Below are positions 17,496 through 26,184 of a stretch of DNA of 64,000 nt, piece by piece. Source of the stretch: JAFAXD01 sp963816775 (GTDB lineage Bacteria; Pseudomonadota; Alphaproteobacteria; Rhizobiales; Xanthobacteraceae); contig CAWFLX010000030.1 in the NCBI GenBank assembly GCA_963816775.1, positions 62,001 through 126,000 of the forward strand, read 5' to 3'. The translations under genes and the position numbers were made by a program. Positions within the stretch are counted from its first letter, which is position 1; each line of letters starts with the position of its first letter. The notes beneath the pieces were generated by a model that saw only the letters and a list, made by a program, of their open reading frames with translations, did no database searches and was not told the origin of the DNA.

Positions 17496-18620
17496 TCAGG
17501 CCATCGTCGCACGCACCTCGGCCCGCAGCGCATCGATCGACACCAGGCCCTTGCCGGTCTCGACATGCCAGAAGGTCCAGCCGTTGCAGGCTTCGAGGCC
17601 CTGCGCCAAGGCGCCGACCCGGTGGATCGAACCGACTTTGTCGCCGAGCACGATCGCGCCGTCGGCGCGCACCAACGCCTTCACGCGGCGCCGGCCGTCG
17701 ACCAGGATCGCGCCTGGCGTGACCAGGCCGCGTTCGAGCAGTGCCGTGAATGGTACGCGCGGCGCGTCACGCGCGGTCATGAATGGGGCCAGCGTATCGG
17801 CCGGCAGCGGCTCGACCGCGGCAATCCGCCGCTCCGCCGCCGCGGCGTAGCCTTTCTCGCGTTCGAGCCCGATGAAGCTGCGGCGCAGACGCTTTGCCAC
17901 CGCGCCGGTGGTGCCCGTGCCGGCAAACGGATCGAGCACCAGATCGTCGGGGCGCGAGGCGGCCAAAATGACGCGCGCGATCAGCGCCTCCGGTTTCTGG
18001 GTCGGGTGAAGCTTTTTGCCGTTTGTCTTGAGCCGCTCTTCACCGGTGCACAGCGGGAGCGTCCAATCCGAGCGAACCTGGATATCGTCGTTGCCGGCTT
18101 TGAGGGCTTCGTAGTTGAACGTGTAGCCCTTGGCGTTGGGCTCACGCGCCGCCCAGATCAGGGTTTCGTGCGCATTGGTGAAACGGCGGCCGCGGAAGTT
18201 CGGCATCGGGTTGGACTTGCGCCAGATCACGTCGTTGAGCAGCCAAAACCCCAGATCCTGCAGCACCGCGCCGACGCGAAAGATGTTGTGATAGGAGCCG
18301 ATGACCCACAGCGTCGCATTCGGCTTCATGACGCGCCGGCAGGCCAGGAGCCAAGCCCGGGTAAAATCGTCGTACGCCGCGTAGCTCGAAAATTTGTCCC
18401 AGTCGTCGTCGACCGCGTCGACGCGCGAATCGTCCGGCCGCTTAAGATCGCCCTGCAGCTGCAGGTTATAGGGAGGATCGGCGAAAACGAGATCGACGCT
18501 TTCGGGCGCGAGCTTCGCCAACTCGGCGACGCAATCGCCGACCACAATGCGGTGCGGCTTGGATTGTGGGAAGGAGACGCGGGGCGCCTTGCCGGACGCC
18601 CCGCGACGTGACGCAACCAT
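17496..18620 (-). CDS. ccrM: Cell cycle-regulated DNA adenine methyltransferase CcrM
   Basis: Beta-class N6-adenine methyltransferase, predicted to modify GANTC as in alphaproteobacteria. The catalytic DPPY is at residues 48-51 and the AdoMet motif FAGTGTT at 232-238 (374 aa from ATG 18620), so the DPPY motif comes first. The C-terminal ~100 residues (ILVDGRRRVKALVRADG... onward) are the CcrM-specific extension. No restriction enzyme partner is adjacent, supporting an orphan regulatory methylase. An in-frame TTG at 18665 is a less likely start. Confidence 0.95.
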   Translation of the reverse strand: MVASRRGASGKAPRVSFPQSKPHRIVVGDCVAELAKLAPESVDLVFADPPYNLQLQGDLKRPDDSRVDAVDDDWDKFSSYAAYDDFTRAWLLACRRVMKPNATLWVIGSYHNIFRVGAVLQDLGFWLLNDVIWRKSNPMPNFRGRRFTNAHETLIWAAREPNAKGYTFNYEALKAGNDDIQVRSDWTLPLCTGEERLKTNGKKLHPTQKPEALIARVILAASRPDDLVLDPFAGTGTTGAVAKRLRRSFIGLEREKGYAAAAERRIAAVEPLPADTLAPFMTARDAPRVPFTALLERGLVTPGAILVDGRRRVKALVRADGAIVLGDKVGSIHRVGALAQGLEACNGWTFWHVETGKGLVSIDALRAEVRATMA

Positions 18621-18768
18621 GACTTCGAACTCGACAATACGCGGTCGGCGACGCAGGACCCACAACCGACGCGCGGGATCATGGCAGTCGCAGGTTAAAA
18701 AACGGCTTAAGACTCAAGCAGAACGGAAACCCTGGATCGAGCGGCGCGTTTAGCTTTCATCAACTTGT

Positions 18769-18805
18769 GTTGACATTCTGCTAGTACGTTGGATTTGAAG
18801 TTCCT
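18769..18805 (+). promoter_or_regulatory. Possible -35 element and CTAG-type half repeat upstream of the metallopeptidase gene
   Basis: TTGACA at 18770-18775 is a consensus -35 hexamer, but the -10 region 17 bp downstream (ATTTGA) is poor. Overlapping it, CTAGTACGTTGGATTTGAAG plus TTCCT (18781-18805) resembles one arm of the palindrome at 27928-27981, sharing GATTTGAAGTTCCT. A solitary half element may therefore have been recruited into this promoter. Confidence 0.35.
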
Positions 18806-18849
18806 ATCATCTGAGTGGCCTCTATCCCTGATCGGCACGGGAGAGCATC

Positions 18850-19767
18850 ATGCGCTGGGATGATTTCCGTCGGAGCGAGAACGTCGAAGATGATCGCGGT
18901 GGGGGAGGATTTGGCGGCGGCGGTGGTGGCATTGGTCTCCCGGGTGGCGGGCTCGGTATCGGCACAATCATCATCCTCGGTCTTGTCGGTTGGGCGCTCG
19001 GGATCGATCCGCGATTGCTGATTGGGGGCGCTGAGATTCTGCAGGGCGGCCAGCAGCAATACCAGCAGCCCGCGCAGCCGCGCGCCTCGCGCAACACGCC
19101 GCCCAATGATCAGATGGGCCAATTCGTAGCCGCGGTGCTGGGCGACACTGAGGATACCTGGAACCAGATATTCGCCGAAGGCGGCGCGACATATCGTAAG
19201 CCCAAGCTTGTCATCTATTCCGGCTCGCTCCCGACACCGTGCGCGTTTGCGCAAAGCGCGATGGGACCGTTCTATTGTCCGCTCGATCAAAAGGTCTATC
19301 TAGACACGTCGTTCTTTCGCGACATGCAGACCCGGTACCGAGCCTGCTCCGGCGACAAGGCATGCGAGTTCTCCGAGGCCTACGTGATCGCGCATGAGGT
19401 CGGCCATCACGTGCAGAACTTGCTCGGCATTCTGCCCAAAGTGCAACAGGCGCAGCAGCGGTCAAACGACAAGGTGGCCGCCAATCAACTGCAGGTGCGC
19501 ACCGAACTCCAGGCGGATTGCCTGGCCGGGGTGTGGGCCAACCGCTCCAATAAGAGACGACAGTTCCTCGATCCGGGCGACGTCGACCAGGCGCTGCAGA
19601 CCGCGTCAGCCATTGGCGACGATCGGCTGCAGCGGCAGGCGCGCGGCTACGTGGTCCCCGACTCGTTTACCCACGGCAGCTCGGAGCAGCGCAAACGCTG
19701 GTTCATGACCGGGTTCCAGCAAGGCACCGTGCAGGCCTGCAATACGTTCAACGCAGCGCAGATCTAG
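18850..19767 (+). CDS. Neutral zinc metallopeptidase (YpfJ/KPN_02809 family)
   Basis: 305 aa. A glycine-rich N-terminal stretch (17-36) is followed by one membrane segment (about 37-51), a Gln/Pro linker and a catalytic domain with HEVGHH (zinc ligands His182 and His186, Glu183 general base). Four conserved cysteines occur between 131 and 172. The start MRWDDFRRSENVEDDRG is the typical opening of this family. Its substrate is unknown. The 3' end overlaps the convergent EamA gene by 20 bp. Confidence 0.9.
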   Translation: MRWDDFRRSENVEDDRGGGGFGGGGGGIGLPGGGLGIGTIIILGLVGWALGIDPRLLIGGAEILQGGQQQYQQPAQPRASRNTPPNDQMGQFVAAVLGDTEDTWNQIFAEGGATYRKPKLVIYSGSLPTPCAFAQSAMGPFYCPLDQKVYLDTSFFRDMQTRYRACSGDKACEFSEAYVIAHEVGHHVQNLLGILPKVQQAQQRSNDKVAANQLQVRTELQADCLAGVWANRSNKRRQFLDPGDVDQALQTASAIGDDRLQRQARGYVVPDSFTHGSSEQRKRWFMTGFQQGTVQACNTFNAAQI

Positions 19768-20689
19768 ACAACACGATGCCGGTTTGCGCACTAGCGGTCC
19801 GCGTCACCAGATAAATCCCGAACGCAACCGGCAGAACGCCGAGCAGATCGACGGGTTCCAGGCGCTCGCCGAGCAGCAGCCAACCAAACATCACCCCGAG
19901 CGGCGGCATCAGAAAATGATAGGCGCTCGCGCCGGTCGCGCCGCAGGTCCGCAACAGATAAAACCACAGCAGGTAGCCGAAGACCGAAACCAGCAGCGCC
20001 GAATAGGCAAAGCCTGCCAGCAGCCGCCAATCCGGGACCACGTCGCTGACGCGCTCGAGCATAAGAGAAAGCGGGAGCAACGCCACGCCGGCCGCGAGAT
20101 TCTGGATCGCATTGCCGACCCAGAGATCGCTTTTTGGCGCCAGGCGCTTGAACAGGATTGTGCCGGTGACGAGCGAGAGCAGTCCCGCGACCGTGCATGC
20201 GATTCCGACCGGGTCCTCGAGCTTGCCGCTGATCCGGCTCTGGACAATGAACACCACGCCGCCGACGCCGAGCAGCAAACCTGCCGCTTTGCGCCAGGTC
20301 AGGGGCTCGCTGAGGAAGAAGGCCGCGAGCAACGCCGTGAGCACCGGGTTCGCGCTCGAAATGATCGCCGTCACCCCGGCCGACGTGGTTTGCATGCCGA
20401 CATAGTTCAGGCCGAGATAGACCGCATTGTTGGCGATCCCCAGAACGGCGAACACGATGAGATCGCGCCGGTCGATGCGCCATCCCTTGCCCCGCAGGCC
20501 GACCGCGGCCAGCATGACCGCGGCGGCCAGGAGAAAGCGCGCGGCCAGCAGCAGCAGCGGCGGGCTGTAGGCAAGCGTCAGCTTGGCCGCCGCGAAGGCG
20601 GAGCTCCACAACAGACAAAACGTCACAATCGCGATCGGCAGCGCGTTGAAACGGCGGCGGTTCGCGATCGGTGGTAGCGCGATGCCCAT
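19748..20689 (-). CDS. EamA/DMT family transporter (drug/metabolite exporter-like)
   Basis: Ten-helix inner-membrane transporter, 313 aa, made of two EamA repeats (about 18-150 and 165-300). Typical fragments are LWSSAFAAAKLTL in helix 1, an acidic/Gly-rich boundary near SRISGKLEDP between the repeats, and FLMPPLGVMFGWLLLGERL near the end of repeat 2. A GGAGAG site precedes ATG 20689. The gene diverges from a LysR-type regulator (98 bp apart), which is the usual arrangement for a regulated exporter. Confidence 0.9.
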   Translation of the reverse strand: MGIALPPIANRRRFNALPIAIVTFCLLWSSAFAAAKLTLAYSPPLLLLAARFLLAAAVMLAAVGLRGKGWRIDRRDLIVFAVLGIANNAVYLGLNYVGMQTTSAGVTAIISSANPVLTALLAAFFLSEPLTWRKAAGLLLGVGGVVFIVQSRISGKLEDPVGIACTVAGLLSLVTGTILFKRLAPKSDLWVGNAIQNLAAGVALLPLSLMLERVSDVVPDWRLLAGFAYSALLVSVFGYLLWFYLLRTCGATGASAYHFLMPPLGVMFGWLLLGERLEPVDLLGVLPVAFGIYLVTRTASAQTGIVLSRSALR

Positions 20690-20787
20690 CGCGGCTCTCC
20701 TTCGGATAGAGGAGATATAGGCTCGGCCCTCGCTATTTTGAAATTAAATGATACGATGCAATCGAGTTGAAAATCGAATGACAGCTC
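20690..20787. promoter_or_regulatory. Divergent promoter region between EamA gene and LysR regulator
   Basis: 98 bp, markedly A/T-rich around 20728-20780 compared with its neighbours. TTTTGAAATTAAATGATACG and AATCGAGTTGAAAATCGAAT repeat the TTGAAA element. A T-N11-A LysR box cannot be assigned with certainty, but the geometry suits a shared operator. Confidence 0.45.
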
Positions 20788-21660
20788 ATGCTCGATCTCG
20801 ACCTGCTGCGCAGTTTCGTCTCGGTCGTCGACGCCGGGGGCTTCACCCGCGCCGGTGAGCGCGTGCACCGTACGCAGTCGACGGTCAGTCAGCAGATCAA
20901 GCGGCTGGAGGACACGGTCGGGCGTCCGCTCCTTCATCGTAACGGCAAGGGCGTCGTGCCGACCGAGGAGGGCGAGCGGCTTTTGTCCTACGCGCGGCGG
21001 ATCCTGGCGCTCGCCGACGAAGCCCATCAGGTGGTCTCGCAATCGGCGGGCGAGGGTGTGGTGCGGCTCGGCCTTCCGGAGGACTTCGCGGCCAGCCGTC
21101 TGGCGCAGGTGCTGGCCGGGTTTGCGCGCTCGCGCCAGGGTGCGCGGCTCGATGTTCGCTGCGATCTGAGCGTCCGGCTGCGCGAAGATCTCGATCGCGG
21201 CGAACTCGATCTGATCTTGTTCAAGCGCAACATCGGCGAACGTAGCGGCATCGTGTGCTGGCCTGAACGCTTGCGCTGGATTGCAAGCCGCCGCCGCAAG
21301 CTCGACGTGCGCTGCGACCCGGTGCCGCTGGTCGCGTTCCCGCAGGGCTGTCTTTACCGAAACAGGGCCATTCACGCGCTCGAAACCGCGGGGCGCACTT
21401 GGTACATCGCCTATAGCAGCCCCAACTTCTCCGGAATTCAGGCGGCGGTCTCGGTTGGACTCGGCGTCACCATCCTGCCGCAGGCGGCAATTCTGCCGGA
21501 CCACCGCGTGCTCGGGGTGAGAGAGGGTTTCGCAAAAGTGCCGAACACCGAACTCGCGCTCCTCGCAGCCCCGAACGCCAGTCCGGCCACGCGCCGTCTT
21601 GCCGATGTGCTTGCCGACTTCTGCGCGGCCAGTCCACAAACGGGCAGATCAAGCGCGTAG
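20788..21660 (+). CDS. LysR family transcriptional regulator
   Basis: 290 aa. N-terminal winged helix-turn-helix LDLDLLRSFVSVVDAGGFTRAG...TQSTVSQQIKRLE, then a periplasmic-binding-like effector domain (about 92-285). Divergent from the EamA exporter gene, which it most likely controls. The co-inducer is unknown. Confidence 0.92.
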   Translation: MLDLDLLRSFVSVVDAGGFTRAGERVHRTQSTVSQQIKRLEDTVGRPLLHRNGKGVVPTEEGERLLSYARRILALADEAHQVVSQSAGEGVVRLGLPEDFAASRLAQVLAGFARSRQGARLDVRCDLSVRLREDLDRGELDLILFKRNIGERSGIVCWPERLRWIASRRRKLDVRCDPVPLVAFPQGCLYRNRAIHALETAGRTWYIAYSSPNFSGIQAAVSVGLGVTILPQAAILPDHRVLGVREGFAKVPNTELALLAAPNASPATRRLADVLADFCAASPQTGRSSA

Positions 21661-21699
21661 CGCTATACTAGGGTTGGACCGACGAATAAGGATCACGCG

Positions 21700-22263
21700 A
21701 TGGCCGGTATCGATGAAAGCCGACAATTCGTGCCGCTCAGGATCGCGGTGCTCACCGTGTCCGACACGCGCGCGCTTGCCGAGGACAAGTCAGGCTCAAC
21801 GCTTGCCGAACGCATCGAGAAGGCAGGGCATGCGCTCGCCGCACGCGCAATTGTGACCGATGACGCCGAGAAGATCCGCGCCCAGGTGAAGGCCTGGATC
21901 GCCGATCCCGCGGTCGACGTGGTGATCACCACGGGCGGCACCGGTTTCACCGGGCGCGACGTCACGCCGGAAGCCATCGAGCCGCTGTTCGAAAAGCGCA
22001 TGGACGGTTTTGCGACGCTGTTCCTGATCGTCAGCCACGCCAAGATCGGGACCTCCGCGATCCAGACGCGAGCCACCGCCGGCGTCGCCGGGGCGACCTA
22101 TATTTTCTGTTTGCCGGGCTCGCCGGGTGCGTGCCGCGACGCTTGGGACGAAATTCTGGTGCACCAGCTCGACTATCGTTATCGGCCGTGCAACTTCGTT
22201 GAAATCATGCCGCGGCTCGATGAGCACCTGCGCCGGCCCAAGGCGCAAGGCGCGACGGTGTGA
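21700..22263 (+). CDS. moaB: Molybdenum cofactor biosynthesis protein B (MoaB/MogA fold)
   Basis: 187 aa. It binds molybdopterin and, in this fold, adenylylates it before molybdate insertion. The motif TTGGTGFTGRDVTPEA (about 87-102) and the PGSPGACRDAWDEIL segment are characteristic. An AAGGA site precedes ATG 21700. No other moa or moe genes are nearby, so this is an isolated copy. It could be called MoaB or Mog; length favours MoaB. Confidence 0.9.
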   Translation: MAGIDESRQFVPLRIAVLTVSDTRALAEDKSGSTLAERIEKAGHALAARAIVTDDAEKIRAQVKAWIADPAVDVVITTGGTGFTGRDVTPEAIEPLFEKRMDGFATLFLIVSHAKIGTSAIQTRATAGVAGATYIFCLPGSPGACRDAWDEILVHQLDYRYRPCNFVEIMPRLDEHLRRPKAQGATV

Positions 22264-22282
22264 AGCCTCGGCTCGAGCGCAT

Positions 22283-23221
22283 CTACAAATCCAAGTCCCA
22301 CGTTTCGCTGACCAGCATCGGTCCGAAGTCGTCGTGAGTCGTGCTCGCCACCAGGCGGAAGCCGGCGCGCTCATAGAGGCGGCGCGCTCCGATCAGGACG
22401 CCGTGGGTCCAGAGCGTGATCTTGCGGTAGCGCGCCTCGCGCGCAAACCGGACGCACTCGTCGATGAGGCGTGCGCCGAGGCCGAGCCCGCGCGCCTCGG
22501 GCTCGACCAGGAGCAGGCGCAACCGCGCAACCTTGTCGCTCTCGGCGACCAGCAGGACGCAGCCGACGTTGCGGCCTCCGCGTTCAGCAATCCAGCAGCG
22601 CTCGCGCCGCTCGTCACGCTTGCGCATGAACGCTACGACGATTTCTGCCGTTACTGCCTCGAGCTGGTCGTTCCAGCCGTATTCGCGGCTGTACACAATG
22701 CCGTGGCTGCTGATGATCCAGCCCATGTCCCCGGGTTTTGGGTCGCGCAGGATGAACGGAACCCGTGGCTCCGGGCCCAGCACGCTTTCGATCGTTTGCA
22801 TCGCTTCGCAGAGCCGTGTCTGCGCACCGTCCTCGCGATCGCGCAACAGTGCGGTGACATCTTCGATGGTCTGCGCTTCGACCGGCGCGAAGCTCTCACG
22901 TCCGCGCGGCGTGGCTGACAGAAGACTCTGGCGGCCGTCGCGGTCCGACGTCTGCCGGACGATATAGCCGCGCACCTCGAAGCCGCGCAGGATCCGGCTC
23001 AGATAGCCGGCGTCGAGGCCCAGCTCCTTGGCAATCTCGGCTGCGGTGATCGGCTGATCGCGACGGATGATCTCGTAGAGCACGCGCGCCTGGGTGAGCG
23101 AGAACTCGCTCTTATAGACGCCCTCCTGCAGCAGCCCGATGCGCTGCGTGTAAAACCGGTTGAAGCGCCGTACTGCGGCGATCCGCTCCGTCAACCTCAC
23201 GTCGGACAATTCCGTCACCAT
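22283..23221 (-). CDS. MarR-type regulator fused to a GNAT acetyltransferase
   Basis: 312 aa. The N-terminal half (about 1-150) is a MarR winged helix (QARVLYEIIRRDQPITAAEIAKELGLDAGYLSRILRGFE). The C-terminal half (about 165-312) is a GNAT fold with the acetyl-CoA loop VEPEARGLGLGARL and the late motif ARRLYERAGFRL. MarR-GNAT fusions are a known widespread architecture. The acetyl acceptor is unknown. A pair of similar operator-like sites lies upstream, suggesting self-control. Confidence 0.9.
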   Translation of the reverse strand: MVTELSDVRLTERIAAVRRFNRFYTQRIGLLQEGVYKSEFSLTQARVLYEIIRRDQPITAAEIAKELGLDAGYLSRILRGFEVRGYIVRQTSDRDGRQSLLSATPRGRESFAPVEAQTIEDVTALLRDREDGAQTRLCEAMQTIESVLGPEPRVPFILRDPKPGDMGWIISSHGIVYSREYGWNDQLEAVTAEIVVAFMRKRDERRERCWIAERGGRNVGCVLLVAESDKVARLRLLLVEPEARGLGLGARLIDECVRFAREARYRKITLWTHGVLIGARRLYERAGFRLVASTTHDDFGPMLVSETWDLDL

Positions 23222-23271
23222 TGAATGTCGGGCTCAGGCAACAGCTTGCCGGCAATTCAAGCGGATTTATA

Positions 23272-23307
23272 TGACTGCGTCAACTAATTAGGTGACTTAG
23301 TCAACTA
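23272..23307. promoter_or_regulatory. Paired operator-like sites upstream of the MarR-GNAT gene
   Basis: TGACTGCGTCAACTA (23272-23286) and TGACTTAGTCAACTA (23293-23307) match at 13 of 15 positions and repeat every 21 bp, two helical turns. Each holds a TGAC-N3-GTCA palindrome. They lie 51-86 bp upstream of the MarR-GNAT start. The second site overlaps the last codons of the neighbouring glycosyltransferase gene. Confidence 0.55.
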
Positions 23308-23885
23308 TTTGAGGCCCAGGCCCGGCTGCGCAGCAGCACAATTCGCCGCCGGCCGAGGCGCGCGAGCAGATCCGCTTCCGGATCCTGGACGTCGCGGTGA
23401 CGGCCGAGCCGTTCATAAAGCACCTTGGGGATGATGAGGCCCTGTTCGGGGGCGATGCGCCCGCCCAAGGCGAGCCGCAGCGACGACCAGGCCTCGGCCA
23501 GCAGCGGCCGCGCAAACCCTTGGGCTGCGACCGCTCGAAACGCCGCCGCCGGGGCATCGATGACGCCGTGAGCTTCCGCTTGCTGTACGAAGCGATCGAC
23601 CTCATCGATCCAGGTTGCATCCAGCACGACGCCGGGCTTGAGGAACATCACCCACGACGCGCGGGCCTTGGCGGTTGCTTCCCGCAATCTCACCGCCAAC
23701 GGGGCGTGCGACGTCATGATCTCGCAGCCAGCGATATCGGCCACTTCGAGGGTCGCGTCGCGCGAGCCTCCGTCCGCAACAATTACATCACGTACCGTGC
23801 CGACAGCGGCTCCGGGGACCAGAGTCGCCAGGGTTGGGACCAGCGAACGCTCGCAATCGAGCGTCGGGATGATGACGCTCAGCAT
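23301..23885 (-). CDS. Glycosyltransferase family 2-like protein
   Basis: 194 aa from ATG 23885, which has a GAGGG site 7 nt upstream. LSVIIPTLDCERSL opens the GT-A fold and DVIVADGGSRDAT carries the nucleotide-sugar acidic motif. The protein is short for a GT2 enzyme and resembles the small glycosyltransferases of the rSAM/selenodomain-associated group (TIGR04283 type). The acceptor is unknown. It lies upstream of and on the same strand as the MarR-GNAT gene. Confidence 0.8.
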   Translation of the reverse strand: MLSVIIPTLDCERSLVPTLATLVPGAAVGTVRDVIVADGGSRDATLEVADIAGCEIMTSHAPLAVRLREATAKARASWVMFLKPGVVLDATWIDEVDRFVQQAEAHGVIDAPAAAFRAVAAQGFARPLLAEAWSSLRLALGGRIAPEQGLIIPKVLYERLGRHRDVQDPEADLLARLGRRRIVLLRSRAWASNS

Positions 23886-24093
23886 AAGGTACCCTCTTAG
23901 GGGATCATGCTGCAGTGCACAGCCGCGCCGCAAGCTTAATCGGCCCGGTGCGAGCCCTTTCCACCGGCGAAAGGGCGTTCAAGGCGAACCGCATCGAAGG
24001 GAAGGATCTCTGGAGGCGTTTTAACGAAGGTTCCCCAGCTAATTCATCAGGCGTGTTCTTGTTTTGTTCTGAGGCATCGACTACATTGTGCGC

Positions 24094-25248
24094 ATGCGCC
24101 AATCCTCCGCACTGCAACGCCCACAGGGCCGCCCTTCTGATGCACCCGCGCAAGTCGCGGAGGGCGCGGCGACGCGCGTCGGCGCCGAGCGCCGGCAGGG
24201 TCGGGGCGCCCAGTCGAACGCGTCGGGTCGTTATGAAGCGGAAGCACGCGTTGCCTTCGACGACGGCTGGCAGAGTCTCGAGGAGCTTCCGGCGTTCGAG
24301 ACCAGCGTCGGCATCGACGCGGCGCGCAAGGTGATCACGCGCAATGACTCGCCGGATATCTCGTTCGACCGCTCCATCAATCCGTACCGGGGCTGTGAGC
24401 ACGGCTGCATCTATTGCTTCGCGCGGCCGACCCACGCCTATCTGGGGCTTTCGCCCGGGCTCGACTTCGAATCGAAATTGTTCATGAAGCCGGACGCGCC
24501 GGAGTTGCTCGAGCGCGAGTTGTCGGCCGCGCGCTATCAGCCGCGCACGATCGCGATCGGCACCAACACCGATCCGTACCAGCCGATCGAGCGCCGCCAC
24601 GAAATCATGCGACGGATACTCGAAGTTCTGGATCGTGCCGGCCACCCGGTTGGCATTGTGACCAAGTCGAACCTGGTCGTGCGTGACCTCGATATTCTGA
24701 CCCGTATGGCGCAGCGCAATCTCGTCAAGGTCGCGATTTCCGTCACCACGCTCGATCCCAAGCTCGCGCGCGTGATGGAGCCGCGTGCGCCCACGCCGCC
24801 GCGCCGTCTTGAAGCGCTGCGGCAACTCTCCGCAGCCGGCATCCCGACATCCGTCATGGTCGCGCCGGTGATCCCGGCCATCAACGATGCCGACATCGAG
24901 CGCATTCTTGATGCGGCAGCGGCGGCCGGCGTTTCGGGCGCCGGCTACGTGCTGTTGCGCCTGCCGCTCGAGGTGCGCGACCTCTTCAAGGAATGGCTGA
25001 TGGCGAACTTTCCGGACCGCTATCGGCACGTGTTCGCGCTGATCCGCCAGATGCGGGGCGGCAAGGACTACGACGCTCAATGGGGTAAGCGCATGACCGG
25101 ATCCGGCCCCTATGCCTGGATGATTGGCCGGCGCTTCGAGCGCGCGTGCGAGCGGCTCGGGCTCAACGTGCGCAAGGCCAAGCTCACGACCGACCACTTC
25201 AAGCCGCCGAACCGGCGCGCTGAGGTCAACCAACTGAGTTTGTTCTGA
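24094..25248 (+). CDS. PA0069 family radical SAM protein
   Basis: 384 aa. The radical SAM cluster motif is C101-X3-C105-X2-C108 in RGCEHGCIYCFARP. Family hallmarks are ISFDRSINPYRGC, GTNTDPYQPIE and IVTKSNLVVRD. The first ~55 residues are Gln/Ala/Arg-rich and probably disordered. A GTG at 24088 is an alternative start. The reaction of this family, related to spore photolyase-like SplB proteins, is unknown. Confidence 0.9.
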   Translation: MRQSSALQRPQGRPSDAPAQVAEGAATRVGAERRQGRGAQSNASGRYEAEARVAFDDGWQSLEELPAFETSVGIDAARKVITRNDSPDISFDRSINPYRGCEHGCIYCFARPTHAYLGLSPGLDFESKLFMKPDAPELLERELSAARYQPRTIAIGTNTDPYQPIERRHEIMRRILEVLDRAGHPVGIVTKSNLVVRDLDILTRMAQRNLVKVAISVTTLDPKLARVMEPRAPTPPRRLEALRQLSAAGIPTSVMVAPVIPAINDADIERILDAAAAAGVSGAGYVLLRLPLEVRDLFKEWLMANFPDRYRHVFALIRQMRGGKDYDAQWGKRMTGSGPYAWMIGRRFERACERLGLNVRKAKLTTDHFKPPNRRAEVNQLSLF

Positions 25249-25255
25249 AACGGCT

Positions 25256-25304
25256 TATCTCTCCCCCGAAGGGCCTCGGGGGAGAGATAGACCAAGCGTT
25301 TTTT
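25256..25304 (+). terminator. Strong hairpin after the radical SAM gene
   Basis: TATCTCTCCCCCGA (25256-25269) pairs perfectly with TCGGGGGAGAGATA (25276-25289) across a 6-nt loop. A T6 run starts 10 nt further (25299-25304). The 14-bp stem suggests a terminator or mRNA 3' end stabiliser, although the T-run is not adjacent. The stem would also form in antisense transcripts. Confidence 0.6.
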
Positions 25305-25349
25305 GTCGCCGCTAGCCCCCTACCTAGACACCGTCGGTTGAGTTGAACT

Positions 25350-25379
25350 CCGGGGACAACCGGGGACAACCGGGGACAA
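25350..25379. repeat. Three tandem copies of a 10-bp unit
   Basis: CCGGGGACAA is repeated three times without spacing, between the hairpin and rnhB. It is probably a slippage-type microrepeat. Three copies could equally be tandem sites for a regulator of rnhB, but nothing else supports that. Confidence 0.6.
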
Positions 25380-25436
25380 AACCCGCCTGCGGCGATGAGC
25401 GCTTGCAAACGCCAGGGCGCTCTGCACGATCGCGCC

Positions 25437-26126
25437 ATGAGTCGCGCTCCCGACCGCAGCCCGCGCCTGCCGCTCGAAGAGGACAATATTCGCCCCACGT
25501 TCCGGCGCGAGCGCGCAGCGCTCAAGCGGGGCCAGTGGCCGGTCGCCGGCTGCGATGAAGCCGGGCGCGGCCCGCTCGCCGGGCCGGTTGTGGCGGCCGC
25601 GGTCGTTCTCGATCCGCAGCGGATCCCGCGCGGGCTCAATGATTCCAAGAAGCTGACGCCGCTCGAGCGCGAAGCCCTCTTTGAGAAGATCACCGCGCGG
25701 GCGCAGTTCGCGATCGCGGTTGCTTCGCCGGCGCGGATCGACCGTGACAATATTCTGCGCGCGTCGTTATGGGCGCTCGAGCGCGCTGTCGCGGCTTTAC
25801 CGGTCCGGCCGAAGCTTGTGCTGGTCGATGGCCGCGATCGGATCAATGCCGGTTGCGACTGTCAGGCGGTGATCTCCGGCGACGCATTGGTTTCGTCGAT
25901 CGCAGCCGCCTCGATCATTGCCAAAGTCGTGCGTGACCGGCTCATGGCATGCCTCGGCGCTGCTCACCCGGGCTATGGGTTTGAGCGTCACAAGGGCTAC
26001 AGCGTGCCGGAGCATTTCGAGGCGCTGTCCAAGCTCGGTCCTACCATCCACCATCGTCGGTCGTTCGCTCCGATTGCCGAAGCACTCGGGTTGGTTGCGA
26101 GCGCTGAAGCGGACGTGATGTTGTGA
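25437..26126 (+). CDS. rnhB: Ribonuclease HII
   Basis: Cleaves RNA in RNA-DNA hybrids, including single ribonucleotides. The RNase HII start WPVAGCDEAGRGPLAGPVVAAAV carries the first catalytic Asp and Glu; LVDGRD carries the next acidic residue; and ASIIAKVVRDRLM ends the active site. It has an N-terminal extension of about 30 residues. ATG 25437 gives 229 aa; ATG 25395 is also in frame. Confidence 0.94.
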   Translation: MSRAPDRSPRLPLEEDNIRPTFRRERAALKRGQWPVAGCDEAGRGPLAGPVVAAAVVLDPQRIPRGLNDSKKLTPLEREALFEKITARAQFAIAVASPARIDRDNILRASLWALERAVAALPVRPKLVLVDGRDRINAGCDCQAVISGDALVSSIAAASIIAKVVRDRLMACLGAAHPGYGFERHKGYSVPEHFEALSKLGPTIHHRRSFAPIAEALGLVASAEADVML

Positions 26127-26184
26127 CGGCTTGCGGTCCGGCTGTTGTCCACCTCATGCCGAACCTGAGCCGCAACCAGCGCCG

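Noticed and set aside
25350..25379. Three tandem copies of a 10-bp unit considered as a CRISPR array
   Set aside because: Units are too short and directly adjacent, with no spacers or cas genes.
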